DNA of 64,000 bases from Streptomyces sp. F001. Lineage in GTDB: Bacteria; Actinomycetota; Actinomycetes; Streptomycetales; Streptomycetaceae. Both the position numbers and the translations under genes were made by a program. The notes under the pieces are model-generated. The model had not been told where the DNA came from. It saw nothing but the letters and a program-made list of their open reading frames with translations, and made no database searches. The stretch lies in assembly GCF_004187715.1 (NCBI RefSeq), contig NZ_QZWF01000041.1, forward strand, positions 1 to 64,000, in the 5' to 3' direction. Shown here piece by piece: positions 25,809 through 34,688 of the stretch. The number at the start of each line of letters is the position of its first letter. The first letter of the stretch is position 1.

Positions 25809-28181
25809 TCACGGCACGGCCGTCGCGTGCTCCTTTCGGTCCCGCTCCCGGGCCGCGACCACGAGCTGCCCGAGGGCCAGTCCCCCGTCGCCGGGCGGTA
25901 CCTCGCCGTGGCGCAGCACCGTGAAGCCGTCCGCGGCCAGCAGCGTCGTGCACTCCTGCTCCAGCAGGCTGTTGGCGAACACGCCGCCGCTCAGGGCGAC
26001 GGCGGCCAGTCCGGTGGCGCAGCGCGCCCTGCGGCAGATCTCGGCGACAGCCCCGGCGACGCCCCGGTGGAACCGGGCCGCGAGCACGGGGGCGGGGGTG
26101 CCGCGGCGCAGGTCGGCGACGAGAGCTCGTAGCACCGGGACGGGATCGCATCTCACGGGGGCGGCTCCGGCCGCGAACCCGAAGGCGTACGCTGCCGTGT
26201 CCGCGTCCCACGCGGCGGCAGCCGCGGCCTCCAGCTCCAGCGCGGCCTGCGCCTCGTATCCCGCGCGCTGGCACACACCCGCCAGGGAGGACACGGCATC
26301 GAAGAGCCGTCCCATGCTCGACGTGAGCACGCAGCCGACTCCGCTCGCCAACTGCCGTTCCAACAGGGTCAGTTCGTCGCGCGAGCAGGCAGCGACACTG
26401 GGCAGTCGAGGGTCCCACGGCAGGCCCGCGGCCCACAGCCGCGCCAGTGCCGTGCGGCAGGGGTTGGCAACGGCCGCGTCCCCGCCGGGCAGCGGGGCGG
26501 GGGTCAGGTGAGCGAATCGCCGGTATCCGGCATAGTCCGCGAGCAGGACCTCGCCGCCCCAGACCGTGCCGTCGTCGCCGTGGCCGGTGCCGTCGAACGC
26601 GACGCCGATCACGGGCATGGTGCCGTCGAGGCCGGCTTCCGCCATCGCCGAGGTGATGTGCGCGTGGTGGTGCTGCACGAGTACGGGCCGCGCCTGCGCC
26701 AGCCCGGCGGCGCGGCGGCGGGCCCACCGGGTGGAGTGGTACCCCGGGTGTCTGTCGGCGGCGACGAGTGCGGGCGTGACGCCGGTCAGGCGCCGCATGT
26801 GCCGCTCCGCGCGCGCGGCGGCCTCCAGGCCGGCCAGGTCGCCCATGTCACCGATGTGGGGGCCGAACCAGGCGTGGTCGCCGTCGCCGACGCAGAGCGC
26901 GTTCTTCAGGTCGCCGCCCACCGCCAGCGCGGGGCGGACCGTCAGCGGGAGCCTCAGCGGTCGGGGGACGTATCCGCGGGAGCGGCGCAGCACTTGCTCG
27001 GTGCCGTCGGGGCGTACCCGCAGCAGCGAGTCGTCGCAGGGCGAGACGATGCCGCGGTCGTGGACGAGCCAGGCGTCGGCCATCTCCGCCAACCGGGTCA
27101 GGGCCTCGTCGTCGTCGGTGACGATCGGCTCGCCGGAGCGGTTGCCGCTGGTCATGACGAGCACGCGGGGGCCCGGAGGATCGCCGGGCAGTCCGAACAG
27201 CAGAGTGTGCACCGGGGTGTAGGGCAGCAGCACGCCGAGGTGCGGGCTGTCCGGGCACACTCCTGGCGCGAGCCGGAGGCCGTCCGGCTCGGCGCGTCGG
27301 CGCAGCAGCACGATGGGGCGGCGAGGGCTGGTGAGCGCGCCCCGTTCGGCGCCGGAGAGCCGGGCGATCCGCTGCACGGTCGGCAGGTCGGCGCACATCA
27401 CCGCGAACGGCTTGCCGCCCCGCGCCTTGCGGGTGCGCAGGGCGGCGACGGCCTGCGCATCGGTGGCGTCGCACGCCAGGTGGTAGCCGCCGACGCCCTT
27501 GACGGCGACGATCCGCCCGGCGGCCAGCAGCCCGCGGGCCGCCGCCAGTGCATCCGCGTCCCGCGCCGGGCGGACACCGGTGCCGGCCGCGGGCACCAGG
27601 CGCAGCCGGGGCCCGCAGTCCCGGCAGGCCACGGGCTGGGCGTGGAAACGCCGGTCGCCGGGGGCGGCGTACTCCCCCGCGCAGGCGGGGCACATCGGGA
27701 AGTCCGCCATGGTCGTGGCGGTCCGGTCGTACGGCATGGCCGTGGCGATGGTGAAGCGCGGACCACAGTGGGTACAGGTGACGAACGGGTGCCGGTGGCG
27801 GCGGTCGGCCGGGGCGGCCAGCTCACGCAGGCAGTCGGCGCAGGTCGCCGTGTCGGGCGGGAGCTGGGTGCGTCCCTGGGACTGCTCCGAGGGCCGGATC
27901 GTGAAGCCTTCGGCGGCGCCTGTTGCGGGGACGTCCTGCACGCCGATACCGGTCACGGCGGCCAGCGGCGGCGGCTCCTGGGCCAGCCGGGAGCAGAACC
28001 GCGCGACGCCCGTGGGCGGCCCCTCCACCTCGATGAGCACGCCCTGTGCGGTGTTGCTGACGAAACCGGCCAGTGCGAGGTCGGCGGCCAGCCGGTGCAC
28101 GTACGGGCGGAACCCCACGCCCTGCACGGTGCCCCGCACGGTGATGCGGCGGCGCACCGCCTCGGCGGCGGGAGCGGTCAT
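25809..28181 (-). CDS. hypF: HypF carbamoyltransferase
   Basis: A 790-residue HypF with all domains in order. The acylphosphatase domain (about 10-100) has GTVQGVGFRPYVHRLA. Two zinc fingers follow (CADCLREL..CTHCGPRF, CPACAGEY..CRDCGPR), then the YrdC domain (GYHLACDATDAQAV) and the Kae1-like domain (VQHHHAHITSAMAEAGLDG). It transfers carbamoyl from carbamoyl phosphate to the HypE terminal cysteine. The start overlaps the hypB stop (ATGA). Confidence 0.95.
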   Translation of the reverse strand: MTAPAAEAVRRRITVRGTVQGVGFRPYVHRLAADLALAGFVSNTAQGVLIEVEGPPTGVARFCSRLAQEPPPLAAVTGIGVQDVPATGAAEGFTIRPSEQSQGRTQLPPDTATCADCLRELAAPADRRHRHPFVTCTHCGPRFTIATAMPYDRTATTMADFPMCPACAGEYAAPGDRRFHAQPVACRDCGPRLRLVPAAGTGVRPARDADALAAARGLLAAGRIVAVKGVGGYHLACDATDAQAVAALRTRKARGGKPFAVMCADLPTVQRIARLSGAERGALTSPRRPIVLLRRRAEPDGLRLAPGVCPDSPHLGVLLPYTPVHTLLFGLPGDPPGPRVLVMTSGNRSGEPIVTDDDEALTRLAEMADAWLVHDRGIVSPCDDSLLRVRPDGTEQVLRRSRGYVPRPLRLPLTVRPALAVGGDLKNALCVGDGDHAWFGPHIGDMGDLAGLEAAARAERHMRRLTGVTPALVAADRHPGYHSTRWARRRAAGLAQARPVLVQHHHAHITSAMAEAGLDGTMPVIGVAFDGTGHGDDGTVWGGEVLLADYAGYRRFAHLTPAPLPGGDAAVANPCRTALARLWAAGLPWDPRLPSVAACSRDELTLLERQLASGVGCVLTSSMGRLFDAVSSLAGVCQRAGYEAQAALELEAAAAAAWDADTAAYAFGFAAGAAPVRCDPVPVLRALVADLRRGTPAPVLAARFHRGVAGAVAEICRRARCATGLAAVALSGGVFANSLLEQECTTLLAADGFTVLRHGEVPPGDGGLALGQLVVAARERDRKEHATAVP

Positions 28182-28951
28182 GAGGCGGGGGCGGACGTGG
28201 CGTGCGGTTGCGGATGTCCCGGGACGACGTGGCCTCCACCGGGCTCATGGGCGTGACCCTGCGGCTGGGGCATGAGGGGAGGCCGGTGCACAGGCGCACC
28301 GGCCCGTGCGGCGAGGACACGTTCCAGGACGGTGTCGACGCCGTCGCCGGTGCGCGCGCAGGACCGTACGATCTCCACGCCCGGGTTGACCCGGTGCACA
28401 TGGGCGTGGAAGGCGTCCTCGTCGAAACCGGCGGCCGCGGCCAGGTCGGTCTTGGTGAGCACCACCAGGTGAGCGGAGCCAAAGGCAGTCGGGTACTTCA
28501 GAGGCTTGTCCTCACCCTCGGTCACCGCCATCAGCACGATCCGCAGGGTTTCACCGAGGTCGTACGACGCCGGGCACACGAGGTTGCCGACGTTCTCCAC
28601 GAAGAGCAGTTCGGTGTCCTCGGGCAGCCATCCATCGAGGTGGCCGCGTACCTGACGGGCCTCCAGATGGCACAGCCCGTCGGTCAGAAGCTGCTTCGCC
28701 GGAGCCCCCGAACGGGCCAGCCGGCGGGCGTCGTTCTCCGTGGCGAGGTCGGCGGTGAGCGCGGCTACCGGGATGCCCCGCTGCACCGCCCGGGCCAGCA
28801 CCCGCCCGAGCAACTCCGTCTTGCCGCTGCCGGGGCTGGAGAGCAGGTTGACCACGATCACCCCCCGTCGCGTGAGGTCGTCGCGCAGGGCGGTGGCCAG
28901 GCCGTCGTTCTTCGCGAGGACGGCCTGTCTGACGTCGGTGGACTGACACAT
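28178..28951 (-). CDS. hypB: HypB GTPase, with histidine-rich C-terminal tail
   Basis: A 257-residue SIMIBI GTPase for nickel insertion with HypA. The P-loop SSPGSGKT is at 38-45, with VENVGNLVCP (~118) as the metal-binding region and VLTKTDLA as the nucleotide specificity motif. The N-terminus lacks the His-rich stretch often found in HypB. Instead the last ~35 residues carry six His among Pro and Gly. GAGGAGCGGCCGC precedes the ATG. It lies 139 bp downstream of the protease gene. Confidence 0.95.
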   Translation of the reverse strand: MCQSTDVRQAVLAKNDGLATALRDDLTRRGVIVVNLLSSPGSGKTELLGRVLARAVQRGIPVAALTADLATENDARRLARSGAPAKQLLTDGLCHLEARQVRGHLDGWLPEDTELLFVENVGNLVCPASYDLGETLRIVLMAVTEGEDKPLKYPTAFGSAHLVVLTKTDLAAAAGFDEDAFHAHVHRVNPGVEIVRSCARTGDGVDTVLERVLAARAGAPVHRPPLMPQPQGHAHEPGGGHVVPGHPQPHATSAPAS

Positions 28952-29090
28952 GCGGCCGCTCCTCAGGGTCGGGACAGGACTGGAGGGGCACGGACCGGGC
29001 TGCGGGTCGGGCTTCGGTGGTGGGCATGGCCCCCGACCGCAGAGGCGCCGGGCGGTTCGGTGCGGACCGAGACGGTACAGCCGCGGACCG

Positions 29091-29678
29091 TTACCGATCC
29101 TGCGTGCCGCCGACCGCCCCCCGTGGGAGACCGGCCGTGCGCGGCTCGGCGGATTCCTCCGGGCGGCCCAACGGCGGTGTGGCCGCGGGGTCGGCGAGCA
29201 GGGCCGGGACCATCGTGTGCAGCGCCGTGACGGCCGGGTCGACCGCCTCCCGGACGGGCGTGCTGAGCCCCGGGACGACGTCCTCGTCGCCGGTCGGCCG
29301 TACCTGGGGTTCGCAGGCCAGCAGCAGAACGCGGGGCAGCGGCCCGTCGCCCAGGTGCGCGGCCAGGGCCAGCACCCGGGCCGGGTCCATGCCGTGGGCT
29401 TCGGGCGGGGCCGTGACGTCCGGGAGGTCCGGTTCGATCAGGGACAGGGTTCCGGGCCGGTGTCCGCGCGGAGCCGCGTCGACCAGGACCGCGGTGCGGT
29501 ACCCGTCCAGCAGTTCGTAGGCGAGGTCCAGGCCGCGGATGCCGAAGTCCTTGACACGTACGCCGGGCGGCAGCGGGCGCCTGTCGAGGGCGCGGATCAC
29601 CTCGGGGCCGAAGGCGTCGTCCGCGAGAAAGATGTTGCCGATGCCCGCCACCAGGAGGCGGGCGGGGTGCGGGCTCAC
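29091..29678 (-). CDS. HyaD/HybD-family hydrogenase maturation protease
   Basis: A 195-residue endopeptidase that removes the C-terminal tail of the large subunit after nickel insertion. The N-terminal motif GIGNIFLADDAFGPEVIRAL is diagnostic; acidic residues in it bind nickel as a recognition signal. VLVDAAPRG is the second conserved strand. A Pro/Glu/Gly-rich tail of about 40 residues follows. The GTG start at 29678 overlaps the hypX stop (GTGA). Substrate is presumably HhyL. Confidence 0.9.
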   Translation of the reverse strand: MSPHPARLLVAGIGNIFLADDAFGPEVIRALDRRPLPPGVRVKDFGIRGLDLAYELLDGYRTAVLVDAAPRGHRPGTLSLIEPDLPDVTAPPEAHGMDPARVLALAAHLGDGPLPRVLLLACEPQVRPTGDEDVVPGLSTPVREAVDPAVTALHTMVPALLADPAATPPLGRPEESAEPRTAGLPRGAVGGTQDR

Positions 29679-31471
29679 CGGCTGCCTCCGTTGACCGGTT
29701 CGCCGGCCAGATCCAGCGGCCGGGCCGAGCCGTTCGGCGTCTTCCGGACGAAGGCGGAGCGCAACGCGTGGTAAGGGGCGGCGGGATCGAAGAAGATGCC
29801 GTGCATACGGGCCAGTTCCTCCTGCCGGTACTCGGCGAGCGGCTGGGCCGCCTCGTCGCGTCGGCGTGCCACCGTCTTTGCCGCGATCCGCCGTCCGAGG
29901 TCCGGGGCGGCGGCGAGCGCCGTCGCCAGCCGGGCCACCTCGGCGGTGAAGTCCTGCGCGCAGACCGGTACCAGACGGTCCACCAGTCCGATGTCGGCGG
30001 CCGTCGCGGCGCTCACCGGCAGGGCCTGGGTCGTCAGCCACTCGGCCGTCTCGGGGCCCACCCGACGCGGCAGCGTGTACGTCCAGAACTCCGATCCGTA
30101 CAGACCCATCCTCCGGTAATGCGGATTGAGGACGGCGCCGGTGCGGCACCACACCTCGTCGGCGGCGAGGGCGAACATGGCACCGCCCGCGGCCGCGTTG
30201 CCGCCGAGTGCCGCGACCACCAGCCGGTCGGTGGTACGTAGCACCGCCTCGACCAGGTCGTTCATGGCGATGAGATTGGTCCAGGACTCCGCGGCCGGGT
30301 CGGCGGATGCCTCGATGACGTTCAGGTGGATGCCGTTGCAGAAGAAGTCGCGCGCACCACCGAGCACCAGCACCGAGGTGGGACGTTTGAGCGCGTACCG
30401 GTATGCGGCGAGCAGTCTGCGGCACTGGTCGGTGCTCATGGCCCCGCCGGGGAACGAGAAAGCCAGGAACCCGATGTCGCCGCGCTGCCGGTAGCGGATG
30501 TCGGTCCAGGTTCGCCGTCCGGGGACGTGCTCGAGCGGGGCCGCGACCTCCGGAAGCCACGGCGGCCGGTCACCGGCATGCCCGAGGAGGCCGTCCTCCG
30601 GCGACCGGACGCCGGGGATGCCGCCCGGCGAAGGGGGCGGAACCGAGATCGAGGCGAGCACGGAGGCCGCCGGCCGGCGGAAGGGCGCCGGATCACCGGA
30701 GGCCTTGCGCGGTCTGAGCTCGGGGATCCAGACCGCGCCGTCCCGAGTGGCCCGGCACACCGCACCCGCGCGCGTGGCGAGCAGTTCCCCGGGGCGTCCG
30801 CGCAGTTCGTCCTCGATGTACCCGCCGTGCAGGAACACCTCCCGGCCGAGGAGTTCGTCGAGCACCCCGGGCTGCGAGTCGGCCCCGCGCAGCTTGCGCA
30901 GCACTGTCTCGGTGCTGTCGCCCTCCCAGTCGATCCGCCGCAGCTCCTGGCGGAAGGGGTCGCGCCGGACCACGTGGACCGACGGGTCGCTCTGCGGCTG
31001 CGGTTTGAACGAGCTGTCACCGTACCGCCGCACGGCCAGCAGGAGCGCAGCGACGGCCGCATCGGAGACCTCGTTGCGGTACAGGTCGCTCTTGCCCACC
31101 GGCGGCACCTCGAACGGCACTGCCGCCCAGACAGGGCCCGCGTCCATCGCCGCCTCGGCCTGCAGGACCGTCACCCCCCACCGCGGTGCCTCCTCGGAGA
31201 TGGCCCAGTCCAGGGACGACGGACCGCGGTCCCCGGGCGGCCCCGGGTGCACGATGAGGCAGGTGTGCTCGCGCCAGACGTCCTCGGGCAGTGCCGTCTT
31301 GAGCATCGGCGCAATGATCAGCTCCGGGCGTACCTCACGCACGGCGGTGCGGATCGCGGCCGCGCCATGGGAGGCGAGTACGGCGTCCACCCTGTGCCCC
31401 AGGCCGGACAGTTCGGCGTACACGCGCTGGGACAGGCTGTTGAACGTGCTCGCGACGAGGAGAATGTCCAT
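29675..31471 (-). CDS. hypX: HypX/HoxX: CO-ligand synthesis enzyme
   Basis: A 598-residue two-domain protein. The N-terminal formyltransferase-like domain (about 1-280) has IVHPGPPGDRGPSSLDWAI as the formyl-tetrahydrofolate site. The C-terminal crotonase-like domain (about 320-560) has GGARDFFCNGIHLNVIE and ALGGNAAAGGAMFALAADEVW. HypX of aerobic H2 oxidisers converts formyl-THF through formyl-CoA to CO, the ligand of the NiFe site. It is the first gene of the maturation operon, so the promoter lies in 31472-31764. Confidence 0.93.
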   Translation of the reverse strand: MDILLVASTFNSLSQRVYAELSGLGHRVDAVLASHGAAAIRTAVREVRPELIIAPMLKTALPEDVWREHTCLIVHPGPPGDRGPSSLDWAISEEAPRWGVTVLQAEAAMDAGPVWAAVPFEVPPVGKSDLYRNEVSDAAVAALLLAVRRYGDSSFKPQPQSDPSVHVVRRDPFRQELRRIDWEGDSTETVLRKLRGADSQPGVLDELLGREVFLHGGYIEDELRGRPGELLATRAGAVCRATRDGAVWIPELRPRKASGDPAPFRRPAASVLASISVPPPSPGGIPGVRSPEDGLLGHAGDRPPWLPEVAAPLEHVPGRRTWTDIRYRQRGDIGFLAFSFPGGAMSTDQCRRLLAAYRYALKRPTSVLVLGGARDFFCNGIHLNVIEASADPAAESWTNLIAMNDLVEAVLRTTDRLVVAALGGNAAAGGAMFALAADEVWCRTGAVLNPHYRRMGLYGSEFWTYTLPRRVGPETAEWLTTQALPVSAATAADIGLVDRLVPVCAQDFTAEVARLATALAAAPDLGRRIAAKTVARRRDEAAQPLAEYRQEELARMHGIFFDPAAPYHALRSAFVRKTPNGSARPLDLAGEPVNGGSR

Positions 31472-31764
31472 GACCCGGCAGTGTCGTCAGTTCGGTCGAT
31501 GCCCGGAAGGATCCTCGCCGCGTTTCCCCGCCTCCGCCCGGGCTGTTCCTCCATCCGGTCGTCGTACGCAGCGCTGTCGTGCAGCCCGTTCGCACCGTCG
31601 AGGCGACGTCTGGAAGGTGTCACACGCGGTTGCGGGCACGGGTTGCCGTGACGGCGAGGGCTGTGTCCACCGACCCGGCGAACATCTGTGAACTCACGGC
31701 ATGGAGGACTGTGATTGTGTGACAGGCCGTCATATGGTTCGAGGCAGACAAAGGGGTGCTCACC

Positions 31765-32118
31765 ATGGCAATCAGGAACGTCTACGCGGTTATGCCCGTC
31801 GTGGACTTTGAAGCTGCGCGCGGCTGGTACGAACGCCTCTGGGGACGCCCCGCCGACCGCAACCCCATGGACGGCCTGGCGGAGTGGCAGGTCATCGAGG
31901 GTGGGGCCATCCAGCTGCTCCGCGACCCCGACCGCGCCGGCTCCGCCATGCTGACGGTGGGAGTCGACGACACCGACGCTCAGGCTGCTGCTGTCGCGGA
32001 GCGCGGTCTGGACATGGGGCCCGTCCGGGACACCCCAGGTGGATTCCGCGTCGCAGCCATCGCCGACCCCGCCGGCAACGTCGTCACCTTCGCGCAGGAT
32101 GTCGGGATCGACGTCTGA
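31765..32118 (+). CDS. VOC-superfamily (glyoxalase/bleomycin-resistance-like) protein
   Basis: A 117-residue single-module VOC protein with VYAVMPVVDFEAARGWYERLWGRP at the start, EGGAIQLLRDPDRAG in the middle and IADPAGNVVTFAQ at the end. The ATG at 31765 follows AAAGGGGTGCTCACC; the GTG at 31756 is a weaker alternative. No substrate is indicated. It is divergent from hypX, 293 bp away. Confidence 0.85.
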   Translation: MAIRNVYAVMPVVDFEAARGWYERLWGRPADRNPMDGLAEWQVIEGGAIQLLRDPDRAGSAMLTVGVDDTDAQAAAVAERGLDMGPVRDTPGGFRVAAIADPAGNVVTFAQDVGIDV

Positions 32119-32435
32119 CCTTCCGCCGCACAAGCCCACCCGTAGGGGAGTGCCGGCCTGTCCCGGCACGGCGGCCGGATCCAGCAGCGGTTTCTCGCAG
32201 CGCGGGCCACCGGCAACCGCCATCCGCAAAATTGATAACGGGCACAAGTATTTAGGGAAGTGCCGGAACAGGTACCCATAATTGGGATATCGGGGCGGGC
32301 GAGTAACACGGCGGGGCCGGTATGGCGCAGACGTACGGGGGCGGGCAAACGGCCCGTCCGCCCGCCGGTCGATCGCGTTTCTCCGCAAGTGGGACACCGT
32401 GTCGGTCGGGGCGTTTTCCCTCAGCAATACGTCGG
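32119..32435. other. 317-bp non-coding stretch
   Basis: The stretch contains no frame I can support as a gene. At its left end GTGCCGG (32150-32156) and CCGGCAC (32163-32169) form a 7-bp hairpin with a 6-nt loop, a weak terminator for the VOC gene. The part from about 32225 to 32290 is unusually AT-rich for the window (TTGATAA, TATTTAG, CATAATTGGG) and probably contains the promoter of the membrane-protein gene at 32436. Confidence 0.5.
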
Positions 32436-32804
32436 ATGGGACTTCTTGTGCGCAGTACTGACCCGGTTCCCGGATACCAGACCTACGACCAGCAGCAGGG
32501 CGGCTCAAGCCGCCCTGACCAAGGTGAGGCCACCGCACGGCGGGTGGCCCTGGCTGTCTGCACCGTCGTCGACATCGCCGCCGGATTCCTGCTCCTGTGG
32601 GTCCTGCTCCACCTGCTCGACGCCAATCAGTCCAATGTCTTCGTCGAGTTTGTGCACGGAACGGCCGATTGGCTGGCCTGGTGGTCACAGGATATTTTCA
32701 CAATGGACACAGAAGGCCTACGCACCATCCTCAATTACGGTCTTCCGGCCGCCATCTATTTGCTGATCGGCCACGGAATCGCTGCGCGGCTGAACCGTGC
32801 ATGA
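32436..32804 (+). CDS. Small membrane protein, unknown function
   Basis: A 122-residue protein with a hydrophilic N-terminal ~40 residues and hydrophobic helices at VALAVCTVVDIAAGFLLLWVLLHLL and LNYGLPAAIYLLIGHGIAARL. The intervening loop FVHGTADWLAWWSQDIFTMD is aromatic. The frame is open further upstream, but ATG 32436 (MGLLVRSTDPVPGYQ) is the most plausible start. This is a common actinobacterial small membrane protein appearance; no function is known. Confidence 0.75.
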   Translation: MGLLVRSTDPVPGYQTYDQQQGGSSRPDQGEATARRVALAVCTVVDIAAGFLLLWVLLHLLDANQSNVFVEFVHGTADWLAWWSQDIFTMDTEGLRTILNYGLPAAIYLLIGHGIAARLNRA

Positions 32805-33000
32805 GGAAGTCCGGGTCCCTTTCGAGGGCGAGGGACCGGCGGGTGGCTGCTGCCGGGTGGCGCCGGCAAGCGAGCCCCGGACGGGAACCGGTCCGGATGG
32901 AGAAGAGCGGGATGACAAGACGCTGTAGTGGCAGGACCGCGCCAGGGGCGCACGGCGGCTCCCCGGCATCCTCCTGCACCACCTCGACCAGGACGATCTG

Positions 33001-33429
33001 ATGCCGTCGCCACACGACGCCGAGGGGGCCGGCGGTCACACGTCCCACCCCGCCCCGTCCAGCCGGGGTAACCCTGCGGGCCATGGACGCAGCCCCTTGG
33101 TGCGCCCCTACGCCATGACCCGCGGCCGGACCCGGACTCGCTATGACCTGGCCATCGAGACCCTGGTGCACACCACGGCGGAACCTGCGCAGCTCAACGA
33201 CCAGCTGCCCGAGCATCGCAGGATCTGCCAGCTGTGCCGGGAGGTGCGGTCCGTCGCGGAGATCTCCGCACTGCTGCCCGTTCCTCTCGGTGTCGCCCGC
33301 GTTCTCGTCGCGGACCTGGCCGAGGCCGGACTCGTGGCTGTCCACCAGCCCGGCGGTACGCAGTCCGGCGACGGCGGGCCCGACGTCACGCTGCTCGAAC
33401 GGGTGCTCAGCGGGCTTCGCGCCCTCTAG
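33001..33429 (+). CDS. Orphan DUF742 (conservon CvnC-like) protein
   Basis: A 142-residue protein whose RSPLVRPYAMTRGRTRTRYDLAIETLV and CREVRSVAEISALLPVPLGVARVLVADLAEAGLV are the DUF742 signature, a winged-helix-like module. In Streptomyces, DUF742 proteins normally sit in conservons between a roadblock protein and a small GTPase downstream of a sensor kinase. None of those partners is beside this gene: the 196 bp upstream hold no recognisable roadblock gene, and the next gene is a VOC protein. The N-terminal ~30 residues are low complexity, so the start is uncertain. Confidence 0.85.
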   Translation: MPSPHDAEGAGGHTSHPAPSSRGNPAGHGRSPLVRPYAMTRGRTRTRYDLAIETLVHTTAEPAQLNDQLPEHRRICQLCREVRSVAEISALLPVPLGVARVLVADLAEAGLVAVHQPGGTQSGDGGPDVTLLERVLSGLRAL

Positions 33430-33624
33430 GACGTGTCGCAAAGTCAGCTGCCCTACTGCGCGACCTACGACCCTCGCCTGGCGGGCCCGGCCGGGCGAGG
33501 GCCTGAAATCACTTCGCCCCTGCTCGCCCAGCCCGGTACGGCCGCAAGGGTGTTCTCCCTGCGGGAGCCCATGAGACCCGCGCGCGGCCCCCGGCAGTTC
33601 CCACGCTGAGAGTAGGTTTCGTCA

Positions 33625-34002
33625 ATGGCATGCCGTATCAGTGAGCTCGTACTCGCTTGCCGCGACCCCGAGGTACTGGCGCGGTTCTGGTGCGAGGTCC
33701 TGGACTTCACAGTGCTCGATCGCGACGAGGGCGTCATCGAGATAGGGCCGCGCGAAGGGTTCGGCGGCCCGCAGCCGACGATCATCCTCATCCGCGACGA
33801 CGAGCCGGAGAACGGGAAACTCCGGCTGCACATCGACGTCAACGCCACCGACCGCGATCAGGACGCCGAGCTCGAACGCCTCCTGGCCGCCGGGGCCGAA
33901 CTCGCCGACATCGGTCAGACCGGGGAGGAGTCCTGGCACGTCCTCGCCGATCCCGGAGGCAACGAGTTCTGCCTGCTCAAGACCCGCCTCGCCCCGCTCT
34001 GA
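33625..34002 (+). CDS. VOC-superfamily protein
   Basis: A 125-residue protein with CRISELVLACRDPEVLARFWCEVLDF, a central LRLHIDVNATDRDQDAELERLLAAGA and ending WHVLADPGGNEFCLL. This is the common actinobacterial glyoxalase-like VOC type with paired beta-alpha-beta modules. The substrate is unknown. The ATG is the first codon of the recognised fold. Confidence 0.85.
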   Translation: MACRISELVLACRDPEVLARFWCEVLDFTVLDRDEGVIEIGPREGFGGPQPTIILIRDDEPENGKLRLHIDVNATDRDQDAELERLLAAGAELADIGQTGEESWHVLADPGGNEFCLLKTRLAPL

Positions 34003-34205
34003 CAGCCTTCGTCGGCAACGAGGGCCGCGCCCAGGTGGAGGGTGTACAGGCATACTCGCCGCACAGCGGACCGTCCGGCACCAGGCGCTCATTCAGTCGA
34101 CCGCACTGCGGTGAAGCCGTGATCCTCGGGTACTCGCATGCTGTGCCGAGATCTGCGCGGCGGGCGTCGGCAGCCTGCCGCCATCGATTGCCAAGGAGGC
34201 ACGAG

Positions 34206-34670
34206 ATGAGCGCCGTCAAGGAAGCTGTCGAGGTCGAGGTCCCCCTCGGCACCGCCTACAACCAGTGGACCCAGTTCGAGGAGTTCCCCAACTTCATGGA
34301 GGGAGTGGAGGAGGTCAGGCAGCTCGATGACCGCCACAACCACTGGATCACCAAGATCGGTGGCGTACGGCGAGAGTTCGACACCGAAATCGTCGACCAG
34401 GTACCCGACGATCGGATCACCTGGCGTACCACAAGCGGCGACACCAAGCAGAAGGGCTCCGTCCGCTTCCAGCGCCTCGACGACACGCACACCCGCGTGG
34501 AGCTGGTGATGGACGTCGAACCCAGCGGAGCCGCCGAGAAGGCCGCCGACATGACTGGAGTGATCGATCGCCGCATCAAGGGAGACATGCGGCGCTTCAA
34601 GGACTACATCGAGCACCGCGGAAGTGAATCGGGAGCCTGGCGCGGACGCATCAAGCCCGGACCCTCCTGA
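34206..34670 (+). CDS. SRPBCC-family (polyketide cyclase/dehydrase-like) protein
   Basis: A 154-residue Bet v1-like protein, with VEVPLGTAYNQWTQFEEFPNFMEGVEEVRQ and ITWRTTSGDTKQKGSVRFQRLDDTHTRVELVM typical of the cyclase/dehydrase subgroup. AAGGAGGCACGAG precedes the ATG, an excellent ribosome-binding site. Such genes often respond to general stress in Streptomyces; the ligand is unknown. It is convergent with the next gene, 18 bp away. Confidence 0.85.
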   Translation: MSAVKEAVEVEVPLGTAYNQWTQFEEFPNFMEGVEEVRQLDDRHNHWITKIGGVRREFDTEIVDQVPDDRITWRTTSGDTKQKGSVRFQRLDDTHTRVELVMDVEPSGAAEKAADMTGVIDRRIKGDMRRFKDYIEHRGSESGAWRGRIKPGPS

Positions 34671-34688
34671 CCCGGACCCTGTGTCAGG

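Noticed and set aside
24253..26727. 824-residue extended HypD
   Set aside because: Sequence before the ATG at 25395 is antisense/out-of-frame text over hypC and hypF; HypD is normally about 380 residues.
29091..30560. 489-residue extended hydrogenase protease
   Set aside because: The extension overlaps hypX in another frame and is Arg/Gly-rich; the family starts at the GIGN motif near 29678.
32597..33001. Possible roadblock (CvnB-like) gene before the DUF742 gene
   Set aside because: No roadblock motif is visible in any frame of 32805-33000.
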